Source: Segatella copri
GTDB taxonomy: Bacteria; Bacteroidota; Bacteroidia; Bacteroidales; Bacteroidaceae
NCBI RefSeq assembly: GCF_019249655.2
Contig: NZ_CP137557.1
Span: 2,389,001 to 2,453,000 of the forward strand
Direction: 5' to 3'
Length of the DNA stretch: 64,000 bases
Shown piece by piece: positions 47,522 through 56,801 of the stretch (positions within the stretch are counted from its first letter, which is position 1; each line of letters begins with the position of its first letter). The notes beneath the pieces are model-generated. The model was given only the letters and a program-made list of their open reading frames with translations, was not told the DNA's origin and did not search any database. The translations under genes were made by a program, and so were the position numbers.

Positions 47522-48277
47522 ATGCAGATATTATTGGCAAATGCAAAAATCATGTTTGATAAGGCAGACAGGAAGCCTATCTCCGTGCCACTCTTCCAAT
47601 CAGTTGCCAATGTCTTGGCCGAAGAAATGGCAAGGATGAATGTAGAGGAATTGGCTAGGCAACTGGATTGCAGCAGCAAGATTGCAACTGAAAATTGGAA
47701 ACGCTATCATAATTTTATGGCAACTGAAAAGATGCCTGCTATCCTGGCTTACAATGGTCAGGCTTATAAACATCTGCGTGCCAGTTCTTTAAGTGAGGAC
47801 TCCTTAGAGTATGCCCAGAAGCATCTCTGGATTACCTGTTTTCTCTATGGTTTACTTCGACCAATGGATGGTATCGTACCTTATCGTATGGAGCATTGCG
47901 TATCGCTTGAAGCCACAAACGACAAGCCTGTCAATCAGTTCTGGAAAGACAAACTGACTGATGTTCTCATCGATAGTGTGAAGGCTGACGATGGCATACT
48001 CATCCATCTATCAACTGAGGAATATGAACATCTGTTTGATTGGAAAAGAGTATATAAGGAGATAAAGGTAATTCAGCCACTCTTTTATGTCCGCCAGAAA
48101 GACGGCAGATTGAAGATGCAGGCTGTATGGGCTAAATCTTGCCGTGGAGCCATGGTGAGATATATCCTGAATAATCAGCTTCTTACTCCAGAGGAACTGG
48201 CAGGCTTCAGCTACGAAGGTTTTGAATATGCGCCAGAATTAGGAGAACTTGCTTTCACCCCCACTTTCATTAAATAA
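47522..48277 (+). CDS. yaaA: peroxide stress protein YaaA (DUF328)
   Basis: 251 aa (E. coli YaaA 258). The conserved elements 'AILAYNGQAYKHLRAS', 'LWITCFLYGLLRPMDGIVPY RMEH' (split), 'FWKDKLTDVL' and 'KMQAVWAKSCRGAMVRYILN' identify the family. In E. coli it limits intracellular free iron after H2O2. It is co-directional with the nitroreductase pair with a 34-base gap. Confidence 0.92.
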   Translation: MQILLANAKIMFDKADRKPISVPLFQSVANVLAEEMARMNVEELARQLDCSSKIATENWKRYHNFMATEKMPAILAYNGQAYKHLRASSLSEDSLEYAQKHLWITCFLYGLLRPMDGIVPYRMEHCVSLEATNDKPVNQFWKDKLTDVLIDSVKADDGILIHLSTEEYEHLFDWKRVYKEIKVIQPLFYVRQKDGRLKMQAVWAKSCRGAMVRYILNNQLLTPEELAGFSYEGFEYAPELGELAFTPTFIK

Positions 48278-48373
48278 GGAACGTTATGGTAAATAGAGCA
48301 TTTTAGAAAGAGGATTAGGGATATTCCCCTGCCGTTTTAGGGAAAATCCTTACCCAGGCTGGGACTTTTGTCG

Positions 48374-48381
48374 TACCTTTG
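48374..48381 (+). promoter_or_regulatory. -7 element of the Gly/Ser-rich protein gene
   Basis: TACCTTTG, 48 bases before ATG 48429. No TTTG 20 bases upstream. The region 48311-48365 contains clustered GGG/CCC tracts (TATTCCCC, TAGGGAAAATCC, ACCCAGGCTGGGA) that could bind a regulator. Confidence 0.5.
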
Positions 48382-48428
48382 CAGCAGAAAAAGAAAATAG
48401 AAGTAAAACTTTTAAATAAGATACGATT

Positions 48429-49451
48429 ATGAAGAAGTTGATTATAGCACTTGTAGCAATGTTCAGCATGACATTTACTACAGCTTCGGCAATGAGTTAT
48501 GAACAGGCTCGCCAGCAGGCTTTGTTCCTTACTGACAAGATGGCTTACGAACTTAATTTGACAGACGATCAGTATGAAGCTGCCTACGAGATCAACCTGG
48601 ATTATCTCATGGGCGTTGATACTTACGATGATCTCTACGGCGTATACTGGCGCCAGCGTAACCTCGATTTAAGTTACATCCTACTGGATTGGCAATACCG
48701 TAATTTCTGCGCAGCAAGCTATTTCTATCGTCCGCTCTATTGGGACGCTGGATATTTCCATTTCGGAATCTACGCCCGATATCCTCGCAGAGACTACTTC
48801 TTCTTCGGTCGCCCACATTTCTATGCCGTTTATTGTGGCGGACATAGCTGGAGAATGAATGGCGGCAGAAGCTGGTATCATGGACGTCAATATGGCGCTC
48901 CTCGTCATGGTAGCCGTGAACCGCATTTCGGTATGAGAGACAGCTTCAACCGTGGTGATTATGGACGCGGCAAGACTTTCGGCAATATGAACCGACAGAG
49001 CAGTACACGCACCACCGTGACCCGCGACCGCCAGTTTGGCAATGTCAATCGCCCGAATAATGGCGGCGGTTCGTTCGGAAGCCGTTCAAATGGATCATTG
49101 GAAAACAATCGTTCCAATAGTTCCAGTTCATTCGGCGGAAACCGAGGCGGTAGCTCGTTCGGAACCTTCGGAGGTTCTAGTCGCAGTGAAAATCGCAATA
49201 GCAATCGCAGTGGATTCGGAAGCAGTTCTTCTACCTATAGCCGACCATCCAATGGCTTCACCCCTCGTTCTTCTACTCCAAGCAGCAGTTCGTTTGGTGG
49301 AAACCGAGGAGGCGGTTCTTTCGGCGGCGGAAGTCGCTCCAATACCAGCGTACGCAGTTCATTCGGCAGCGGAAGCAGCAATGGTGCCCGTTCATTTGGC
49401 GGCGGTTCTACCCGCAGCAACAGCGGAAGCCACTTCGGCGGAAGAAGATAG
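48429..49451 (+). CDS. secreted Gly/Ser/Arg/Asn-rich protein
   Basis: 340 aa. The signal peptide is residues 1-21 (KKLIIALVAMFSMTFTTASA). Residues ~22-150 form a compact aromatic domain (YEQARQQALFLTDKMAYELN, DLYGVYWRQRNLDLSYILLD, YFYRPLYWDAGYFHFGIYAR), and residues ~150-340 are repeats such as 'SFGGNRGGSSFG', 'SSSFGGNRGGGSFGGGSRSN' ending HFGGRR. The aromatic domain resembles proteins of Bacteroidota annotated only as hypothetical. The tail could be disordered and bind nucleic acid or cell wall; this is speculation. Confidence 0.65.
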   Translation: MKKLIIALVAMFSMTFTTASAMSYEQARQQALFLTDKMAYELNLTDDQYEAAYEINLDYLMGVDTYDDLYGVYWRQRNLDLSYILLDWQYRNFCAASYFYRPLYWDAGYFHFGIYARYPRRDYFFFGRPHFYAVYCGGHSWRMNGGRSWYHGRQYGAPRHGSREPHFGMRDSFNRGDYGRGKTFGNMNRQSSTRTTVTRDRQFGNVNRPNNGGGSFGSRSNGSLENNRSNSSSSFGGNRGGSSFGTFGGSSRSENRNSNRSGFGSSSSTYSRPSNGFTPRSSTPSSSSFGGNRGGGSFGGGSRSNTSVRSSFGSGSSNGARSFGGGSTRSNSGSHFGGRR

Positions 49452-49568
49452 GTTCAATCTCTGGAAGTTTGAATCTTGAAGAGAGGTTCTTTAAAATGGA
49501 GCCTTGATGTGAGAACCTTGATGTGAAAAAGGATTCCAATTTAAAACCAAAAGTATATACCAAAAAAA

Positions 49569-49605
49569 GAAGGGACATTCCAAGTGATTTGGAGTGTCCC
49601 TTTGC
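49569..49605. terminator. bidirectional terminator between the Gly-rich gene and the minus-strand locus
   Basis: AAGGGACATTCCAA pairs with TTGGAGTGTCCCTTT (one mismatch) around GTGA; A-run on the left, T-rich on the right. Confidence 0.8.
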
Positions 49606-49646
49606 ATTTTTGTTCTTTATCATTAGCTTGAAAACTATGCTGAAGA

Positions 49647-50237
49647 TTATATTCCGAAAAGATATTCGATGGAGCTATAAAGCTGATTGACAAGAATATA
49701 GATAACAAAATAGGGAGCAGCCGACTGGATGCCTTCAGACAAGGACTCCCCCATGGCTTCAATCCCCTGCAACCTGTTGCTTACGGCTCCGAAACTCAGA
49801 CTCATCACGATAACGGAAAAGCAGATGTAGGGCAGGATGCTGCGGCTGAAACTACTTGCCTCTATCCCACCCATCACATTGAGCAGGATGGCGTGGGGAA
49901 CGATGGTGAGCAGCAGGATTACGGCGATGAACAGAACCAGTTCTATCAATACCAATCTCAAGGCGTTGCAATGGCGATAGATGGTGCGGTCGAAATGCAG
50001 CAAACCGCTGGTTTGAAGCGTTCCCCAGGCAATGCAGATGAGCAACAACCCCACGAGCCAGGGCGATTCCAGATTTTCTGTGAAGGAACCAAAGAACCAG
50101 CGGATTCCCTCTGGACTGAGCATAGAACGGGGAAAAGCATCGGGCATTGCTGCCGTGATGAGCCATGACATCAAAACCAGTACTATCTGCGCCAAAGCCA
50201 GCAGGAGCATGGCGTAAGCGCAAATCTTACTCTTCAT
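49647..50237 (-). CDS. integral membrane protein, AbgT-like
   Basis: 196 aa with about five helices (AYAMLLLALAQIVLVLMSWL; WLVGLLLICIAWGTL; LVLIELVLFIAVILLLTIVP; YICFSVIVMSLSFGA; PYFVIYILVNQLY). 'LSPEGIRWFFGSFTENLESP' resembles the 'L..EGIRW' element of AbgT-type p-aminobenzoyl-glutamate transporters, but at 196 aa it is far shorter than their ~500. Its start overlaps the response-regulator gene by 11 bases, so it is translationally linked to the two-component system and may be its target or sensor partner. Confidence 0.55.
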   Translation of the reverse strand: MKSKICAYAMLLLALAQIVLVLMSWLITAAMPDAFPRSMLSPEGIRWFFGSFTENLESPWLVGLLLICIAWGTLQTSGLLHFDRTIYRHCNALRLVLIELVLFIAVILLLTIVPHAILLNVMGGIEASSFSRSILPYICFSVIVMSLSFGAVSNRLQGIEAMGESLSEGIQSAAPYFVIYILVNQLYSSIEYLFGI

Positions 50238-50952
50238 CTGGCTTCAGATTATCAATGTCGATGATGCGGAGCTCACAGGCACGGACCACCAGGCGGGTGG
50301 CATTAACGCTCATGCCGTTATTGCCATCTGGAAAAAGCTTCTGAACCAGTTCGTTCTGTCGTTTTTCCAGACTCTTCACACCGAAAGGCATTCCACGGAG
50401 ATTGGTAATCTGCTCCTTGGTGTAACCCAAAGCCAGATGGCGGAGGAAACGCTCGTCGTATTCATCTATCTCGTAGTTGACCAAGGCTTCCTGGCGCATC
50501 AGCTGGCTGCTCACACTCTTCTTGAATCTTTCTACTATCTTCTGAAGGATAGGCTGGTTGAAAACCAACTTCTTTCCGCCCATGCACGAAGCCACATCGC
50601 CACGGGTGAGCAGTTCCCCACTCTTCAAGATAATGCCGTCGCAGCCTGCATCGAGCACATCCACCCACAGCTTCTCGTTCAATATCTCGCCCGTGAAGAT
50701 GAGTACTTTCACATCGGGATACTGCTCCTTGGTGTTGCGGCAGATTTCCACGCCCACGGTGGTGGAACCGCCCAGACCCAAATCGAGCAGCACGAGGTCA
50801 GGCTTCTGCTGCTTGATGAGTTTCCAATAAGCGATTTCACTATCCGCCGTGCCGATAATCTCGGCTTCCGGAATATCGTTCTTGAAGATTCCTTCCGTGC
50901 CCTTCAATTCCAGAGGCACATCTTCTACTATGATTACTTTAAAATTTTCCAT
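50227..50952 (-). CDS. response regulator with C-terminal LuxR-like HTH
   Basis: 241 aa. The receiver domain has the acidic pocket 'VIIVEDVPLE' and the phospho-acceptor D57 in 'LVLLDLGLGG', Thr in 'VLIFTGEI' and Lys in 'GIILKSGE'. The C-terminal part 'YDERFLRHLALGYTKEQITN' with 'VKSLEKRQNELVQKLF' resembles the LuxR/GerE helix-turn-helix ('ALGYTKEQI'). It is the partner of the 1181-aa kinase encoded 15 bases upstream. Target genes are unknown; the membrane protein immediately after is one candidate. Confidence 0.88.
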   Translation of the reverse strand: MENFKVIIVEDVPLELKGTEGIFKNDIPEAEIIGTADSEIAYWKLIKQQKPDLVLLDLGLGGSTTVGVEICRNTKEQYPDVKVLIFTGEILNEKLWVDVLDAGCDGIILKSGELLTRGDVASCMGGKKLVFNQPILQKIVERFKKSVSSQLMRQEALVNYEIDEYDERFLRHLALGYTKEQITNLRGMPFGVKSLEKRQNELVQKLFPDGNNGMSVNATRLVVRACELRIIDIDNLKPDEE

Positions 50953-50967
50953 TATCTTTATTTATAT

Positions 50968-53900
50968 CTATCTAATTAAATCAATTATTTTTCTTGGTAA
51001 TACAATTTCAATCATCAGTTTGCCATTTTCCGAAGGTTTGGCCTGAATGCCGCAGCCACGAAGGTTGGTGGTCTCTCCTATCTCTCTTACGATTTGGCGA
51101 GCCACGAGATACTTCATGTCGGAAGTAAGCGGTGTGAAGAGATGCGGATGCTTCTTCTCGTCGTAATCCACTTCCTGCAGGATATATTGGCAGGTTACGT
51201 AGATAGGCTTTCTGTTGCCGCCCCTGTTATCTGCTGCCGGATGATGATATTCACCTTCTTCATTGATGAGAGAGGTGTAGTTCTTCACTCCTCCTACAAG
51301 CAGGGTCTTGAGATAGCCCAGCAAATCACGGTCACACTTCACGGTGCCCTCTACCTGCTCCATCGCCTGTGCGCTCAGCATGTTGTAGATGGATTTGTAA
51401 TAATCCACCAGTTCGTGGAGCGAAGTGACGTCGTCGGGAGTGGTGTCGATGAGCTGGCGGATGCGCGACGGATAGTACATCGTTTCATGCTTTAGGGTAG
51501 AGAGACAGTTGTCGAGCACCGAATTGGCGATGTGCAGCTTGTCATTCTCATATTCAGCACGATGCAGGTCATCTTCAGCCATTTCGATGTTCATTGCTTC
51601 GTTCTTGCGCATATCGATGCTTTTTCTCAGAGCCTGCAGAATCTGATCCACCACTTTGTTGAGCTGTGGGAAGAGTTGCGAGTTGCGCATCTTTTCTGCA
51701 TTCTGCGGAATCCAGAGCTGGTTGATGCGTTGCAGTTTACTTTCCTCATTTTCATCACTCAACAGCACCTTGTTGATGCCGTTGATTTTATCCACCGCAT
51801 AACGGTAGCGCAGGATGTGACGATAGTAAAGCAAATAGTACGCCAACGGCAACTGGAGCAGGAGGATGATGAGCAGGACAATGGCCACCGCCTTAGAGTT
51901 TTCTGAGACCTGCATGGTGCGCACGTAGTCATCCAGCGAGTTGTCGGCACTCCGCTCACGGAAGAGCTGTGTATAGACCTTGTTGTTGCTTTCGTACAGT
52001 TCCCATTTGTGAAGGGCAAGTGCAGCCACGGCACATTCGTTGCGCATGTCGAGAATCACATCGTAGTTGGTAGGCAGACCATCGTGCAGCCATTGAATCT
52101 CTGCCGCCGTTCCCTTCTTGGGATGGCTTACCATCAGGTATTTGCCGTCCGGATAAACCGAGAGATAGAACCGATTGAGATAGGTTCTTGCCGAATCTGC
52201 CATTTCCAATGTACGCTGATACTTTCCATTGATATTGCAGAAGTAGGCACTGTCGGCATAGGCATCAGCCCGTTCCAGCAAATTGCCGGTTGCTGCACTC
52301 GCTTGGGAAATCATCAGGGCAAGCACCAGCACCATCTGCATTCTGCGAATACCGCAAGGCAAGCGGAAGGAGAACCTGCTGCCCTTTCCCTCCTCGCTTT
52401 CGGCATGGATTTGGCAGACGGAGAAGAGGGTGCTCATCTTCCTATATTTGTCGATGATGCCCTTGCAATTGAGTAATCCGAAGCCATGACCGCCCGTATA
52501 GGTGCGGTCGAAGACATGAGACAGAGTATTTTCATCCATTCCCTTGCCCGTATCGGCGATGGAAATCTCAACGTAACTATCCTTGGAAGCTGCCGGATGG
52601 CTATTCTCAGTAGCTCTCCCCTGGGGGTGATCCATCACCTGGGCGCTAACCACCACCTTTCCGCCGCTTGGTGTAAACTTGCGGGCATTATCGGCAATGG
52701 TGTTGATCATGAAGAGCGTCAGGGTGCGGTCGGCCTTCACCACAGCATCTGTCGGGTGCACCTCCAAATTTACGCCTCGCATCTGGAAACTCATCTTTCC
52801 TTTCGCCACAATGTCGAAGAGTGGCTGCAGCGGGAAGCTCTCGATGCGGAGACTGATGGAACCCTGGCGCATCTGAATCCAATCAGTGAGTACGCCGTTG
52901 TACTGGTTGATCTGGTCGGCCAACTCAGAAATATACTGGTATCTTTCCTGTCGGATTGCTTCCGGTTCACCGCCCTCTTCCAGTCTATCCACCTCGTGAA
53001 TCATGCGGTCGATAAACGGCGTGATGCTGTTCACCAGCGAAACCTTTGCTCGCTGCTCCATGTTTCTCCTTCTATTCTCGGAGATATGAAACTGAACCAT
53101 TTCGCGTGCTTCATTCACTTCTTCATATTTATCAGATAAAACACTGATGTGTTGCTTATTATCATTCTCCCATTCATGTAAAGGAACAAGTAAATCCTCC
53201 ACCGAATTATTCCTGGCTTTGCGGCGCTTCATGCGGTCGAAGAGATAAAGCAGGAAGATGACCAAGATGATGACGAAGATGACGGCGGCAATCATGGAGT
53301 TAAGCTGCACGGCATTGTTATCCAGCTGGGCAGCACGTGCCTCCAACTGCTTATCCTGTCGAGCCTGTTCCTGCAAATCCAGATAGATATTGCGGTTGTA
53401 ATCGCTCTGCGGTTTTTTGTCGATGGCAGAATACACCAGGCAGAGTCGTTCCCGGATGGAAGCCACCAGGTCGGGAGCCTGAAAGATTGCCTTGTTCTGC
53501 GTGAGAGCTTGAGTCAGGCAATTGCCTGCTGAATTATAGTCCCTGATTTGCCAATAGCATTCTGCCAGGGTGCGATAGGCACCGGCAGTCTGGTATACGT
53601 CACCATACTCCGAGAAGAGATTCAGTGCTCTCTGGGCGAAGTTGCCCGCCAGCAGCTCGGTAGGCATCTGTTCCACATTGAGGTATTGGAAAGCCGGGAG
53701 ATTGTTCTTCACCAGAAAATCCCTGCGCTCGGCATTCTGGATGTGTTCGCTGATTGCCTGCAGGGCGTTTGCCTGCCAGTAAGGATACGGATTGCTGCCG
53801 CTCGCCATCATGTAGAGACGGATGAGATAGTCGAACTCAGCCTGGCTGATTTCATTGGCAGTACCTTGCGTGATGGCTCCTCCCGAACCGTAATTATAAA

Positions 53901-54513
53901 GATAGTTGAGATATTGAGCCGTATCCTGTTCCAGTTCATCGGGATCAAGGAGGGCAAGTGCTTGCTGCATCGGCCGTTCCTGCTGCACATAATAGAAATA
54001 GGTGGCAACCACGATGTCGAACTCGCTCTTGGCGTAGATGGCACGTCGGTGTTCACGAAGTGGCAGATGGCTTGCCTCCTCGCCTATTCTGCGAAGGCGG
54101 CGCATCGCCTTTTCTCGATGGCTATAGAAATCCTTGTTGCGGGCTTCACGCTGACAGATTCTCATGTTCTGAACGTCTGCAATAAGGAGTTCTATTTGGT
54201 TGTCGCTGCGACCTTCTACCTTTTCCAGCCATCTTTTGGCAGCCCTATAATCCATCTTGGCAATGGCTACGAACGCCAGGTTGTTGCAAGCCTCCGCATA
54301 GCCAGCAGGATAGTCTTCAGCGAGAGCCAACGCTCTCGTTGCCAGCACTTTAGTGGAATCAAGATTACGATAGTGAAACGCATAAGAAAGGCTATTCAAC
54401 CTATCAACTTCGTCCTTATGCGACGGCGAACAGGCTGAAAAAACAAGCATCGCCACCATCAAGCAGATGATGGCGATGCCATGATTATGATGAAAAATTT
54501 TATGCAAAGGCAT
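50968..54513 (-). CDS. DUF5112/DUF5113 hybrid sensor histidine kinase
   Basis: 1181 aa. N-terminal lipobox-like 'VAMLVFSACSPS', TPR-like sensor ~30-400 (GYAEACNNLAFVAIAKMDYR), TM at ~404-424, coiled coil, then a DHp region with the likely phospho-acceptor His in 'DRMIHEVDRL' (~504) rather than a classic H-box. ATPase: N-box 'NTIADNARKF' (~602), G1 'IADTGKGMDE' (~650), 'GGHGFGLLNCKGII'. After that 'MQMVLVLALMISQASA' (~725) looks like an internal signal peptide, followed by a periplasmic segment, TM ~874-893 and a second kinase-like module with 'STLKHETMYYPSRI' (~1010). Two fused sensors are suggested. It is first in a three-gene operon. Confidence 0.85.
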   Translation of the reverse strand: MPLHKIFHHNHGIAIICLMVAMLVFSACSPSHKDEVDRLNSLSYAFHYRNLDSTKVLATRALALAEDYPAGYAEACNNLAFVAIAKMDYRAAKRWLEKVEGRSDNQIELLIADVQNMRICQREARNKDFYSHREKAMRRLRRIGEEASHLPLREHRRAIYAKSEFDIVVATYFYYVQQERPMQQALALLDPDELEQDTAQYLNYLYNYGSGGAITQGTANEISQAEFDYLIRLYMMASGSNPYPYWQANALQAISEHIQNAERRDFLVKNNLPAFQYLNVEQMPTELLAGNFAQRALNLFSEYGDVYQTAGAYRTLAECYWQIRDYNSAGNCLTQALTQNKAIFQAPDLVASIRERLCLVYSAIDKKPQSDYNRNIYLDLQEQARQDKQLEARAAQLDNNAVQLNSMIAAVIFVIILVIFLLYLFDRMKRRKARNNSVEDLLVPLHEWENDNKQHISVLSDKYEEVNEAREMVQFHISENRRRNMEQRAKVSLVNSITPFIDRMIHEVDRLEEGGEPEAIRQERYQYISELADQINQYNGVLTDWIQMRQGSISLRIESFPLQPLFDIVAKGKMSFQMRGVNLEVHPTDAVVKADRTLTLFMINTIADNARKFTPSGGKVVVSAQVMDHPQGRATENSHPAASKDSYVEISIADTGKGMDENTLSHVFDRTYTGGHGFGLLNCKGIIDKYRKMSTLFSVCQIHAESEEGKGSRFSFRLPCGIRRMQMVLVLALMISQASAATGNLLERADAYADSAYFCNINGKYQRTLEMADSARTYLNRFYLSVYPDGKYLMVSHPKKGTAAEIQWLHDGLPTNYDVILDMRNECAVAALALHKWELYESNNKVYTQLFRERSADNSLDDYVRTMQVSENSKAVAIVLLIILLLQLPLAYYLLYYRHILRYRYAVDKINGINKVLLSDENEESKLQRINQLWIPQNAEKMRNSQLFPQLNKVVDQILQALRKSIDMRKNEAMNIEMAEDDLHRAEYENDKLHIANSVLDNCLSTLKHETMYYPSRIRQLIDTTPDDVTSLHELVDYYKSIYNMLSAQAMEQVEGTVKCDRDLLGYLKTLLVGGVKNYTSLINEEGEYHHPAADNRGGNRKPIYVTCQYILQEVDYDEKKHPHLFTPLTSDMKYLVARQIVREIGETTNLRGCGIQAKPSENGKLMIEIVLPRKIIDLIR

Positions 54514-54564
54514 AAAGTTTTATTTTCATGAATCTAATTGAATCACAAAAGATGATTACAGGGC

Positions 54565-55236
54565 TTAGGCGCGAGCCTTAGCAATATAACCCAGAGCCTC
54601 CTGGCACTTAGCTGTAATAGCTGCCCAATCACCGGCAGCCACAGTCTCCTTAGGGAAGAGCTTAGAGCCCATACCTACGCAGAGAACACCAGCCTTGATC
54701 CATGGAGTAAGGTTCTCTTCGGTTGGCTCCACAGCACCTGTTACCATGATGTTGCTCCAGCGCAAAGGTGCCATTACGTTCTTAACGAATGAAGGACCAC
54801 CTACGTTGCCTGCAGGGAACACCTTAGTTACATCGCAACCAGCAGCCTGTGCATTGTTGATTTCTGTAACAGAGCCACAACCTGGTGAATATGGAACCAG
54901 GCGGCGGTTGCAGACAGGAGCAATCTCTGGGTTGAAGTTAGGACCCACGATGAAGTTTGCACCCAACTGCAAATAGAGAGAAGCAGTGCCAGCGTCAACC
55001 ACTGTACCAGCACCCAGAATCATCTCAGGGCAAGCCTTGTCGGCCCACTTAACCAACTCACCGAAGATTTCGTGAGCGAAATCACCACGATTAGTAAACT
55101 CGAATACGCGAACGCCACCCTCGTAGCAAGCCTTGATTACATTCTTGCAGATTTCAACGTCCTTATTGAAGAATACAGGAACCATACCAGTCTCTTTCAT
55201 GGCTGCCATGACCTGCATTTTGCTAAACTTTGCCAT
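54565..55236 (-). CDS. eda: 2-dehydro-3-deoxy-phosphogluconate aldolase
   Basis: 223 aa. '[20 protein letters not shown]', '[12 protein letters not shown]' (Glu), '[20 protein letters not shown]' and the Schiff-base Lys region '[12 protein letters not shown]' fit the KDPG/KHG aldolase family. It splits KDPG into pyruvate and glyceraldehyde-3-phosphate, the last step after KdgK in uronate catabolism. It follows kdgK on the same strand across repeat element C. It has no terminator before the kinase gene that I can see. Confidence 0.92.
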   Translation of the reverse strand: MAKFSKMQVMAAMKETGMVPVFFNKDVEICKNVIKACYEGGVRVFEFTNRGDFAHEIFGELVKWADKACPEMILGAGTVVDAGTASLYLQLGANFIVGPNFNPEIAPVCNRRLVPYSPGCGSVTEINNAQAAGCDVTKVFPAGNVGGPSFVKNVMAPLRWSNIMVTGAVEPTEENLTPWIKAGVLCVGMGSKLFPKETVAAGDWAAITAKCQEALGYIAKARA

Positions 55237-55253
55237 CTTTATATTTTAATTAA

Positions 55254-55340
55254 TAATTTATAGTTAATAGTTTATAGGGGCTACGCCATAAGCATGACGG
55301 CTATAAAACTATTAACTTTTAACTATAAACTCTAAACTAT
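55254..55340. repeat. heptad-periodic inverted repeat element, copy C
   Basis: Left arm (AATTTAT-AGTTAAT-AGTTTAT), core GGGGCTACGCCATAAGC that resembles copy A's GCGGCTTCGCCGTATGGC, and right arm CTATAAA-ACTATTA-ACTTTTA-ACTATAA-ACTCTAA-ACT. It lies between kdgK and the aldolase gene. Confidence 0.65.
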
Positions 55341-55343
55341 CAT

Positions 55344-56366
55344 TTATCGCTGCACGCGACCATTAGCGTTACCACCTGCGAGGCTCTCTACCTCGTCAAC
55401 AGATACCAGGTTGAAGTCGCCAGGAACAGTGTGCTTCAATGCAGAAGCAGCCACAGCGAACTCCAAAGCCTCACCCTGAGTAGCCTTAGTCAGGAGACCG
55501 TGGATCAAACCGCCTGAGAAAGAGTCACCACCACCTACGCGGTCGATGATAGGGTTGATATCGTAGTGCTTGCTCTGGTAGAATTCCTTACCATCATAGA
55601 TAAGAGCCTTCCAGCCGTTGTGGGTAGCAGAAAGAGACTCACGGAGAGTAGAAACTACATACTTGAAGCCGAACTCCTTCATCATACCCTGGAAGATGCC
55701 GTAGTAACCCTCAGCATCAGTCTTGCCGCCTTCTACGTCAGCATCTGGCTTGAAGCCCAGGCAAAGCTGTGCATCCTCCTCGTTACCGATGCAAACATCA
55801 ACATACTTCATTAATGGGCGCATTACAGAGATAGCCTTCTCTGAAGTCCAGAGCTTCTTGCGGAAGTTGAGGTCAACAGATACTGTTACGCCATGACGCT
55901 TAGCAGCCTCACAAGCCAACTTGGTCAATTCAGCAGCCTTGTCGCTGATAGCAGGAGTAATACCGCTCCAGTGGAACCACTGAGCACCCTCCATAATTTT
56001 GTCGAAGTCGAAATCTGAAGCATCAGCCTCTGCGATAGCGCTGTGAGCACGGTCGTAGATAACCTTTGATGGGCGCATAGAAGCACCAGTCTCAGCATAG
56101 TAAAGACCCACACGGTCACCACCACGGGCGATGAACTCAGTGTTTACGCCATAACGACGGAGAGCATTTACAGCAATCTGACCGATTTCGTGCTTTGGCA
56201 ACTTAGATACGAAGTAAGCCTCATGACCATAGTTAGCCAGGCTTACAGCTACGTTAGCCTCACCACCGCCAGGGATGATGCGGAATGATTCACTCTGAAT
56301 GAAGCGATCGTTAGCCTCTGGAGACAAACGAAGCATAATCTCACCTAATGTTACAATTTTAGCCAT
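55344..56366 (-). CDS. kdgK: 2-dehydro-3-deoxygluconokinase
   Basis: 340 aa from MAKIVTLGEIMLRLSPEAND; a frame 47 residues longer covers leader DNA and is rejected. PfkB/ribokinase fold: 'IIPGGGEANVAVSLANYGHE', 'TVSVDLNFRKKLW', and 'DRVGGGDSFSGGLIHGLL' with the catalytic Asp. It phosphorylates KDG to KDPG. It heads the kdgK-eda operon, divergent from the LacI-type regulator, with a promoter at 56505-56535. Confidence 0.93.
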   Translation of the reverse strand: MAKIVTLGEIMLRLSPEANDRFIQSESFRIIPGGGEANVAVSLANYGHEAYFVSKLPKHEIGQIAVNALRRYGVNTEFIARGGDRVGLYYAETGASMRPSKVIYDRAHSAIAEADASDFDFDKIMEGAQWFHWSGITPAISDKAAELTKLACEAAKRHGVTVSVDLNFRKKLWTSEKAISVMRPLMKYVDVCIGNEEDAQLCLGFKPDADVEGGKTDAEGYYGIFQGMMKEFGFKYVVSTLRESLSATHNGWKALIYDGKEFYQSKHYDINPIIDRVGGGDSFSGGLIHGLLTKATQGEALEFAVAASALKHTVPGDFNLVSVDEVESLAGGNANGRVQR

Positions 56367-56504
56367 TTGATGTTTTAATTCTTTTATGTTTTTATTGTTT
56401 GTTATTGATTGACAAATTTTAAAGTAGTTGCCTTTTCTTGCCGATTTTGTGCCTTTGGCAGTCAGCCGGCAGACAAATAACAATACATTGTCGTTTATCG
56501 TTGG

Positions 56505-56535
56505 CAAAAATAGCTATAATTTCTCGAATAACGAA
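56505..56535 (-). promoter_or_regulatory. promoter of kdgK-eda
   Basis: Minus strand: TTCG (complement of 56532-56535), 19-nt spacer, TATTTTTG (complement of 56505-56512). The leader is about 130 bases. Confidence 0.5.
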
Positions 56536-56639
56536 ATAAAATCGCGTTTTTTTTCACTTTCGCCCCTATTTTTCTTGTTTTTCACCCTATTTTTGTATGT
56601 TTCTTTCTTTTTTTAGCATTTTTCGTGCAAAAAATGTGC

Positions 56640-56653
56640 TGTGCATTCGCACA
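56640..56653. promoter_or_regulatory. dyad operator candidate 1 (TGTGC-attc-GCACA)
   Basis: A 5-bp perfect arm pair with 4-bp spacer, 17 bases upstream of the -7 element 56670-56677. LacI-type or similar dimer site is likely by position. Confidence 0.5.
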
Positions 56654-56669
56654 ATTCAAAAAAATGTTG

Positions 56670-56677
56670 TATATTTG
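56670..56677 (+). promoter_or_regulatory. -7 element of the LacI-family regulator promoter
   Basis: TATATTTG. The transcript would have a ~250-base leader including operator candidate 2 and the tandem repeats. Confidence 0.5.
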
Positions 56678-56691
56678 TGCCCGAAAGTCGA

Positions 56692-56707
56692 TGTGTGGTC
56701 GCACACA
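56692..56707. promoter_or_regulatory. dyad operator candidate 2 (TGTGTG-gtcg-CACACA)
   Basis: A 6-bp perfect arm pair with 4-bp spacer; same geometry as the dyad at 56640-56653, on the other side of the promoter element. Confidence 0.5.
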
Positions 56708-56801
56708 GCCGATTTGAGAGTTAGTAAAATGCAAAAAAGCACAGATTTCGCACAGGATGGGATGAGACGAAAAAGCGACAAGTTATTACCCGATGACTAT
56801 T

